The position numbers were made by a program, and so were the translations under genes. Positions 58,570 to 64,000 of a stretch of 64,000 nt of DNA are shown here, one piece after another. The stretch's first letter is position 1. The number at the start of each line of letters is the position of its first letter. Below the pieces are notes generated by a model. The model made no database searches and was not told the origin of the DNA. It saw only the letters and a list, made by a program, of their open reading frames with translations. This DNA comes from Salinilacihabitans rarus (lineage in GTDB: Archaea > Halobacteriota > Halobacteria > Halobacteriales > Natrialbaceae): contig NZ_CP100762.1 of assembly GCF_024296665.1 (NCBI RefSeq), forward strand, positions 434,001-498,000, written 5' to 3'.

Positions 58570-59859
58570 TCACTCCCGGTGGTCGTACACCCGCGTGACC
58601 TTCCCGACCGTCGTCCGCTCCAGTTCACCCGGCTCGACTACCCGGAGGGCGTCGGGAGTGACGCCGAGGACGTCGTCGAGGCGGGACGCGACCCGCTCCT
58701 CGAGGGCCGCGGGGGAGCCGTCGTAGGACTCGTGGCGTTCGACCGTGATCTCGATCCGGTCGAGGCGGCCCTCCCGCCGGAGGTCGATCCGGTAGTGGGG
58801 CGCGACCGCCTCGAGGTCGACGATCGCCGCCTCGATCTGGCTCGGGTAGACGTTGATGCCCCGGACGACCAGCAGGTCGTCGGTCCGGCCGGCGACGTTG
58901 TCCATCCGCACGGCCGTCCGCCCGCACTCGCACGGTTCGGCGGTGAGCGTCGTCACGTCGCCCGTCCGGTAGCGAAGCACCGGCAGGGCCTCCTTCGTCA
59001 GCGTCGTCAGGACGAGTTCGCCCTCCTCGCCGTCCGCCAGGACCTCGCCCGTCTGGGGGTCGATCACTTCGGGGTAGAAGTGGTCCTCCCAGACGTGGAG
59101 GCCGTCCTGGGCCTGCGCGCACTCGACGGAGACGCCGGGGCCGATGACCTCCGAGAGGCCGTAGACGTCGACCGCGGTCACGTCGAGGGCCGACTCGATC
59201 TCCTCGCGCATCGGGTCGGTGAACGGCTCCGCGCCGATGGTGACCGTCGACAGCGGGAGGTCACGCGGGTCGATCCCCCGCTCCGCGGCCGCCTCGGCGA
59301 GGTAGAGGCAGTACGACGGCGTACACGCCAGCACGTCGGCTTCGAGGTCCTCGAGTAGCTGGAGCTGTTTCGCCGTCTCGCCCGCGCCGGTGGGGACGAC
59401 CGTCGTCCCGAGTTCCTCCGCGCCGTCGTGGAAGCCGAGTCCGCCCGTAAAGAGGCCGTAGCCGTAGGCGTTCTGGACCGTCCCGCCCGGTTCGACGCCC
59501 GCGGCGGCCAGCGAGCGCGCCATCACCTGCCGCCAGACGTCGAGGTCGCCTTCGGTGTAGGCGACGACCTTCGGCTTCCCCGTCGTCCCCGAGGAGGCGT
59601 GGATCCGGCGGACGTCGGCCCAGTCGACGGCGAACAGCCCGTCCGGGTACGCCTCGCGGAAGTCCTCCTTGGTCGTAAAGGGCAGGCGTTCGAGGTCGGC
59701 GAGCGACTCGATATCGCCCGGGGCGACGCCCGCCTCGTCCAGTCGGTCGCGGTAGAACGGCACGCGCTCGTACGCCCGGCGGACGGTCTCGCGGAGGCGC
59801 TCGCGCTGGCGCGCCGCGAGTTCGTCCCGCGGGGCCGCCTCGATGTCGTGGTACGGCAT
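58570..59859 (-). CDS. PaaK-type (phenylacetate-CoA ligase family) AMP-forming CoA ligase
   Basis: 429 residues from the ATG at 59859. It is an AMP-binding enzyme of the short PaaK type: FTTKEDFREAYPDGLF, then the ATP loop ASSGTTGKPKVVAYTE, QNAYGYGLFTGGLGFH, DVYGLSEVIGPGV, TLTKEALPVLRYRTGD and the C-terminal RTDDLLVVRGINVYPSQIE. It activates an aromatic or other carboxylic acid. It starts near the divergent EthD-like operon and leads the M24 and LLM genes, so it probably begins a catabolic operon. Confidence 0.9.
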   Translation of the reverse strand: MPYHDIEAAPRDELAARQRERLRETVRRAYERVPFYRDRLDEAGVAPGDIESLADLERLPFTTKEDFREAYPDGLFAVDWADVRRIHASSGTTGKPKVVAYTEGDLDVWRQVMARSLAAAGVEPGGTVQNAYGYGLFTGGLGFHDGAEELGTTVVPTGAGETAKQLQLLEDLEADVLACTPSYCLYLAEAAAERGIDPRDLPLSTVTIGAEPFTDPMREEIESALDVTAVDVYGLSEVIGPGVSVECAQAQDGLHVWEDHFYPEVIDPQTGEVLADGEEGELVLTTLTKEALPVLRYRTGDVTTLTAEPCECGRTAVRMDNVAGRTDDLLVVRGINVYPSQIEAAIVDLEAVAPHYRIDLRREGRLDRIEITVERHESYDGSPAALEERVASRLDDVLGVTPDALRVVEPGELERTTVGKVTRVYDHRE

Positions 59860-59976
59860 ACCACGAGGGGCCAACGGCCGCCCTGAAATACGTTGAGGTG
59901 GGCCACGGCCGCGGGTTCGCGGCGGCGGTCGGCCGGTCCCTCACCTTTTTTGCTGTACCACGTCGCACCCGGTCGT

Positions 59977-60711
59977 ATGTACAAGCACGTCGCCTGCCTC
60001 GTCCGCAAGGAGGGAACGAGCCACGGGGAGTTCGTCGACTACTGGCAGACCCACCACACCCCCATCGCGCGCGACATCGAGGGCGTCGTCCGCTACCACA
60101 CCGTGGTGCCGACCGATCCCGAACACAGCGAGTTCGACGGCGTCGCGGAACTCTACTTCGAGAGCCTCGACGACCTCCACGACGCGCTCGGCAGTCCCGG
60201 CAGCCGCGACTACGACCCGACCAAAGCGGTCGCCGCGAAAGCCCGCGAGGACGTCGACGAGTTCCTCGCCATCGACGAGCGCCCCCGGTTCATCGGCGAG
60301 GAGGTCGTACAGAAGGACGCGGTCGGCGGCGACACGAACGGGCTCTACAAACACTCCGCGTTCCTCGTCCGCAAGGAGGGGCTGACCCACGAGGAGTTCC
60401 GCGACTACTGGGAGACCCAGCACACCCCGCTCGCGAGGGACATCGAGGGGGTGGTGCGGTACCACACGGTCTACCCGACCGACCCCGAGAACGCGGAGTT
60501 CGACGGCGTCGCCGAACTCTACTTCGAGACTCTGGAGGACCTCCACGACGCGCTGGGGTCGCCCGGCAGTCGCGACTACGACCCGACCAAAGCGGTCGCC
60601 GCGAAGGCCCGCGAGGACGTCGACGAGTTCCTCGCCATCGACGAGCGCCCCCGGTTCATCGGCCGGGAGACCGTCCGGAAGGACGCGACCGAGGGGGTCG
60701 AGGGCTACTGA
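59977..60711 (+). CDS. Tandem EthD-domain protein
   Basis: 244 residues in two nearly identical halves (about 1-118 and 126-240), each an EthD-like ferredoxin fold: YKHVACLVRKEGTSHGEFVD and YKHSAFLVRKEGLTHEEFRD, then YW.T.HTP.ARDIEGVVRYH. The nucleotides of both halves are the same over 93 nt with one change (60205-60297 and 60571-60663), so the duplication or gene conversion is recent. EthD domains act in uptake or degradation of ethers, polyketides and aromatics. A T-run CCTTTTTTG (59944-59952), 25-33 nt upstream, may serve as TATA element. Confidence 0.88.
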   Translation: MYKHVACLVRKEGTSHGEFVDYWQTHHTPIARDIEGVVRYHTVVPTDPEHSEFDGVAELYFESLDDLHDALGSPGSRDYDPTKAVAAKAREDVDEFLAIDERPRFIGEEVVQKDAVGGDTNGLYKHSAFLVRKEGLTHEEFRDYWETQHTPLARDIEGVVRYHTVYPTDPENAEFDGVAELYFETLEDLHDALGSPGSRDYDPTKAVAAKAREDVDEFLAIDERPRFIGRETVRKDATEGVEGY

Positions 60712-60713
60712 CG

Positions 60714-61313
60714 ATGCCGGCGGGCGACCGCGACTACGAGACGCAGGTGCGCGAGGCGTTCCCCGAACTCGCCGAGATCGGGGACTCCGACCTCCGCGAG
60801 CGGGTCGTCGAGGCCTGGACGCTGGGGCTCGAACGCGGCGGCTGGCGGGACGTCGAGGACGTCCCGTACGCCTGGAACATCCACGAGGTGAGCAACGTCG
60901 AACACGTCCGCGGGACGACGACGGTCGCCCTGCGGTCGGCCGAGGTCCAGCGGGAGGTCCACGGCGCCGACCCGGACGTCGACGTCCTCGTCGCCGCCTG
61001 CCTGCTCCACGACGTCGGCAAGTGCTACGAGTACGTCGACCACGTCGACGCGGGCCTCGTCGATCCCGATCCCACGTACTGCGGCGAGGAGATCCCCCAC
61101 TCCATCTCGGGATACGCGCTGGCCCACGAGGTCGGCTGCCCGCTCGCGGTCCAGCGGGCCATCCCGCACTTCCTCGGTGAGGTCCCCGAGCGGACGCTCG
61201 AAGCCGAACTCGTCAAGAGCGCGAATTCGGCGAGTTCGAACGCCATCACGCAGGCGACGATGGGGATCACGCTACAGGAGTGGGTCGAGGAGTACTCGCA
61301 GACGACGGGGTGA
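60714..61313 (+). CDS. HD-domain phosphohydrolase-like protein
   Basis: 199 residues, ATG at 60714, 2 nt after the stop of the EthD gene, so the two are co-transcribed. The HD motif is present: NVEHVRGTTTVALRSAE, AACLLHDVGKCYEY, and a later PHSISGYALAHEVG and AIPHFLGEVP. It would hydrolyse a phosphate ester, a nucleotide or act on another small substrate. The pairing with EthD and a transporter suggests a part in the same catabolic pathway. Confidence 0.87.
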   Translation: MPAGDRDYETQVREAFPELAEIGDSDLRERVVEAWTLGLERGGWRDVEDVPYAWNIHEVSNVEHVRGTTTVALRSAEVQREVHGADPDVDVLVAACLLHDVGKCYEYVDHVDAGLVDPDPTYCGEEIPHSISGYALAHEVGCPLAVQRAIPHFLGEVPERTLEAELVKSANSASSNAITQATMGITLQEWVEEYSQTTG

Positions 61314-61407
61314 TCGGGTCGCGCCCGGCGCCCCGGGACCGACGGCTACCCGCGAACGCCGCCGGAACCGGAGGATTCTCGTCGCCGCCCCGCCGTGTCC
61401 GGACCGT

Positions 61408-62640
61408 ATGCCGATCCCGACGCTCCGTCGCCTCTCGCGGTACGACGCGCTGGCTCTGACGGCGGCGATCTGGTTTCTCGCGAAGTTCCTCCGGTACGCG
61501 TTCCCGCCGCTTTTCGGGCCGTTCCAGGCGACCTACGGCGTCTCGAACGCCGAACTCGGGGCGGCGTTCACCGGCTTCATGCTGGTCTACGCGGCGACGC
61601 AGTTCCCCTCGGGCGTGCTCGCGGACCGCCTCGGCTCGGTGACGGTGATCGTCGCGGGCGCGGTCGTCGCCGCGGCCGCGGCCCTCTCGCTGACCGTCGA
61701 CTCGCCGTTTCCCGTCCTCGTCGGCGCGATGCTGGTGATGGGCGCGGGCACCGGCGCGCACAAGACCGTCGCCGTCCGGCTGCTCTCGCGGGCCTACCCC
61801 GCCCGGACGGGCCGGGCGCTGGGCATCCTCGACACGTTCGGCACCTTCGGGGGCGTAGCCGCGCCCGCGGCGGTCGTCGTCGCTTCGGGCGTCCCCTTCG
61901 CCCTCGGGGCCGGCTGGCGTGCGGTCTTCCTCGCCGCGGGGGTGGCCGGCCTCGCGCTGACGGCCGCGTTCGCGCTGCGGGTGCCCGAGCGGCTCCCGAA
62001 CTCCTCGGGGGCGGCGACGAGCGCCGACGGCCTCGGCGACGTCGGCGTCCGGCAGTACGCCGGGCTCTTTCTCGACGTCCGGTTCTCGACGTTCGTCGCT
62101 GTCACGGTGTTGTTCTCGTTTACCTACAACGGGCTGGTCGCGTTCGCGCCGCTGTACCTCACCGACGAGGCGGGGCTGGCGCCGGCGACGGCGAGCCTGC
62201 TCTACAGCGCGCTGTTCGCGGTCAGCCTCGTTCAACTGGCGACGGGCGAGGTCAGCGACCGGGTCGGGACGCTCCCGGTCATCGTCTGCGCGCTCGGGGT
62301 CGCCGCGGCCGCGATGGTGGCGCTGGTCGCGCTCACGGGCACCGGCTCCGCGGTCGTCCTCGGGGCCGCGCTCGTCGCCGTCGGCGTCGGCTCCCACGGC
62401 TTCCGACCCGTCAGGGGCGCGTACCTGATGGCGGCCGTCCCCGACGACATCGCCGGCGGGAGCCTCGGCATCGTCCGGACGCTGCTGATGGGCGCGGGCG
62501 CGGTCGCCCCGGCGGTCGTCGGCGCCCTCTCGGAGACCGTCGGCTTCCGGCCCGCGTTCTGGCTGCTCGCGGCGTCGGTCGCGGCCGCGACGGTCCTGAG
62601 CGCGGCGCTGCTCGTCGTCGGCCCCGCGGAGTCGACCTGA
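61408..62640 (+). CDS. MFS transporter
   Basis: 410 residues with 12 predicted helices. The motif between helices 2 and 3 is GVLADRLGSVTVIVAG (G.laDr.G), with GAGTGAHKTVAVRLLSRAYP in the middle and VGVGSHGFRPVRGAYLM in the second half. It resembles nitrate/organic acid type or unassigned MFS carriers. It follows the HD gene by 94 nt and precedes the MmgE/PrpD gene by 83 nt on the same strand, which suggests import of the pathway substrate. The long ATG-less extension from 61177 is not used. Confidence 0.87.
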   Translation: MPIPTLRRLSRYDALALTAAIWFLAKFLRYAFPPLFGPFQATYGVSNAELGAAFTGFMLVYAATQFPSGVLADRLGSVTVIVAGAVVAAAAALSLTVDSPFPVLVGAMLVMGAGTGAHKTVAVRLLSRAYPARTGRALGILDTFGTFGGVAAPAAVVVASGVPFALGAGWRAVFLAAGVAGLALTAAFALRVPERLPNSSGAATSADGLGDVGVRQYAGLFLDVRFSTFVAVTVLFSFTYNGLVAFAPLYLTDEAGLAPATASLLYSALFAVSLVQLATGEVSDRVGTLPVIVCALGVAAAAMVALVALTGTGSAVVLGAALVAVGVGSHGFRPVRGAYLMAAVPDDIAGGSLGIVRTLLMGAGAVAPAVVGALSETVGFRPAFWLLAASVAAATVLSAALLVVGPAEST

Positions 62641-62723
62641 CCGCGAGGCGGTCGTTCACGGCCGCGTGACGGTCACCGCGAGGCGTGCAAGGAGGTTTGT
62701 CGCCGTCCGTGGAACCGGCGACC

Positions 62724-64000
62724 ATGACGACGACGCGCGAACTCGCCGAGTTCGTTCAGGAGACGTCGTACGGCGACCTCTCTCCGGCGGTCCGCGACGC
62801 GCTGAAGCGGCGCGTGCTCGACTCGGTCGGCATCGCGGTCGCCGCCGCGGAGGCGGAGTCGACCGGGGTCGTCGACCGGACGGTGGCCGATCTGGAGGAC
62901 GGCGGCCCCTGTACCCTCTGGCGGCGCGACCGGGGCGCCTCGCCCGTTCAGGCGGCGATGCACAACACCGCGCTCACCAGGTACCTCGACTACATGGACT
63001 CGTTTCTCGCGCCGGGGGAGACGCCCCACCCGAGCGACAATCTCGGGGCCGTCGTCGCCGCGGGCGAGTACGCCGACCGCTCCGGCGAGGCGCTGCTCGC
63101 GGGGCTGGCGGTCGCCTACGAGATCCAGGGCGAACTGGCGTGGAACGCCCCCGTCCGCGAGAAGGGATTCGACCACGTCACCCACACCGTCGTCTCGGCG
63201 GCCGCGGGCGCCGCGAAGACGCTCGGCCTCGACGTCGAGGCGACCCGCGACGCCATCGCCATCGCCGGGACCGCCCACAACGCCCTCCGGGTGACCCGGA
63301 CGGGCGGGATCAACGAGTGGAAGGGGATCGCGTCGGCGAACGCGGCCCGGAACGCCGTCTACGCGGCGATGCTCGCGCGCAACGGGATGGAGGGGCCGCG
63401 GGACCTCTTCGAGGGCCAGAAGGGCTGGCAGCAGGTGATCTCCGGCCCGTTCGAGGTCGACCTCTCGCCCGGCGAGCGCGTCCACGACGTGATGACCAAA
63501 CGGTACGTCGCCGAGACGTACGCGCAGTCGGCCGTCGAGGGCGTGATCGAACTCGCCCGGAGCGAGGACATCGGTCCGGACGAGGTCGCGGCGATCAAAC
63601 TCGAAACCTTCGGCGGCGCGAAACTCATCATCGGCGGCGGCGAGGGCAACCGCTACGAGGTCGAGACGCGGGCGCAGGCGGACCACTCGCTGCCGTACAT
63701 GCTCGCGGCGGCGCTGATCGATCGCGACCTCTCGCTCGAACAGTACGAACCCGAGCGCATCCGCCGCGACGACGTCCAGCGGCTGTTGCGCCTCGTCGAC
63801 GTGACCGAGGATCCGGAACTCACCGAGCGCTTCGAGGCGGGGGAGATGCCCGCCGTGATCGACGTCACGACCGACGACGGCACCACCTACCGCGTCGAGA
63901 AAGACGCCTTCCGCGGCCACCCGCGGGACCCGATGGGGTGGGACGAACTCGAGGAGAAGTTCGACGCCGTCGCCGGCGAGCGCCTCGGCGACGACCGCCG
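62724..64000 (+). CDS. MmgE/PrpD family protein (3' end outside the window)
   Basis: At least 425 residues, running off the end of the window. It is a MmgE/PrpD-fold enzyme: TRELAEFVQETSYGDLSPAV, VLDSVGIAVAAAEAE, RYLDYMDSFLAPGETPHPSDN, GLAVAYEIQGELAWNAP, HNALRVTRTGGINEWKG and the later ETRAQADHSLPYMLAAALID. The family includes 2-methylcitrate dehydratase and cis-aconitate decarboxylase. No 2-methylcitrate synthase or lyase is next to it, so another dehydratase or isomerase step is possible. It is the last visible gene of the plus-strand catabolic unit. Confidence 0.9.
   Translation, partial: MTTTRELAEFVQETSYGDLSPAVRDALKRRVLDSVGIAVAAAEAESTGVVDRTVADLEDGGPCTLWRRDRGASPVQAAMHNTALTRYLDYMDSFLAPGETPHPSDNLGAVVAAGEYADRSGEALLAGLAVAYEIQGELAWNAPVREKGFDHVTHTVVSAAAGAAKTLGLDVEATRDAIAIAGTAHNALRVTRTGGINEWKGIASANAARNAVYAAMLARNGMEGPRDLFEGQKGWQQVISGPFEVDLSPGERVHDVMTKRYVAETYAQSAVEGVIELARSEDIGPDEVAAIKLETFGGAKLIIGGGEGNRYEVETRAQADHSLPYMLAAALIDRDLSLEQYEPERIRRDDVQRLLRLVDVTEDPELTERFEAGEMPAVIDVTTDDGTTYRVEKDAFRGHPRDPMGWDELEEKFDAVAGERLGDDR

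Noticed and set aside
61267-62397. A 376-codon minus-strand open frame rich in Arg and Glu
   Set aside because: Antisense of the MFS transporter; no membrane or catalytic features.
62673-63920. A 415-codon minus-strand open frame
   Set aside because: It is opposite the MmgE/PrpD gene, which has clear family motifs and simply lacks a stop inside the window.

Overview
The window is chromosomal DNA of a haloarchaeon (class Halobacteria). The signs are very high GC with strong G/C third-codon bias, acidic Asp/Glu-rich proteins, twin-arginine (Tat) signal sequences on nearly every exported protein, archaeal versions of housekeeping enzymes (archaeal S-adenosylmethionine synthetase, ADP-forming acetate-CoA ligase, ThiI without a rhodanese domain), and promoters in which a TATA-like box lies about 25-30 nt before the start codon, as expected for leaderless transcripts. 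I cannot place the genus from sequence alone.

Layout. 1-17 kb is a run of ordinary genes: a DUF255 tail, thioredoxin, cysteine synthase, alpha/beta hydrolase, ThiI, MFS carrier, AdoMet synthetase, CYTH protein, FKBP-type isomerase, RecA-like ATPase, Nudix, PAC2, amidohydrolase, PAP2 phosphatase, and a pair of small PRC-barrel-like paralogues. A broken universal-stress gene lies at 13.1 kb. 17-24.5 kb is an accessory-looking block. Two Tat-exported right-handed beta-helix proteins with a common C-terminal module flank an asparagine-synthetase-like protein that lacks the usual N-terminal cysteine. A ParB-like protein follows, then an array of decayed tRNA 3'-end repeats next to tRNA-Lys(CTT). 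25-31 kb carries an NAD-binding/DHH phosphoesterase and an operon for ADP-forming acetyl-CoA metabolism. 30.5-33.4 kb is a ZnuABC-type metal importer with a palindrome over its promoter. 34.8-41 kb includes an aminoacyl-tRNA deacylase, a BrkB-like membrane protein, a sugar kinase, the ferritin-like DpsA, an iron-box-controlled 55-residue protein, a macro-domain protein and PurM.

41.2-46.2 kb is an acetoin-dehydrogenase-type cluster: E1 alpha, E1 beta and AcoX in one operon. A convergent E2 carries two tandem peripheral-subunit-binding domains and a fused C-terminal OsmC domain. 46.2-52 kb holds a site-2 protease, a TraB protein, a thioesterase, a DsrE protein, stress proteins and relic sequence. 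At 53.1-55.3 kb a lower-GC insertion of about 1.85 kb appears to split a small host gene. It carries its own complete homologue of that gene in reverse orientation, plus a Tat lipoprotein.

55.3-64 kb is a probable catabolic block. F420/flavin-type oxidoreductase, M24 creatinase-like protein and PaaK-type CoA ligase (minus strand) diverge from a tandem EthD protein, an HD protein, an MFS carrier and an MmgE/PrpD protein (plus strand, running off the window). The substrate cannot be told from sequence.

Most long open frames on the strand opposite these genes are GC-driven shadows and are not listed. All family names come from motif recognition by eye; no search was run.
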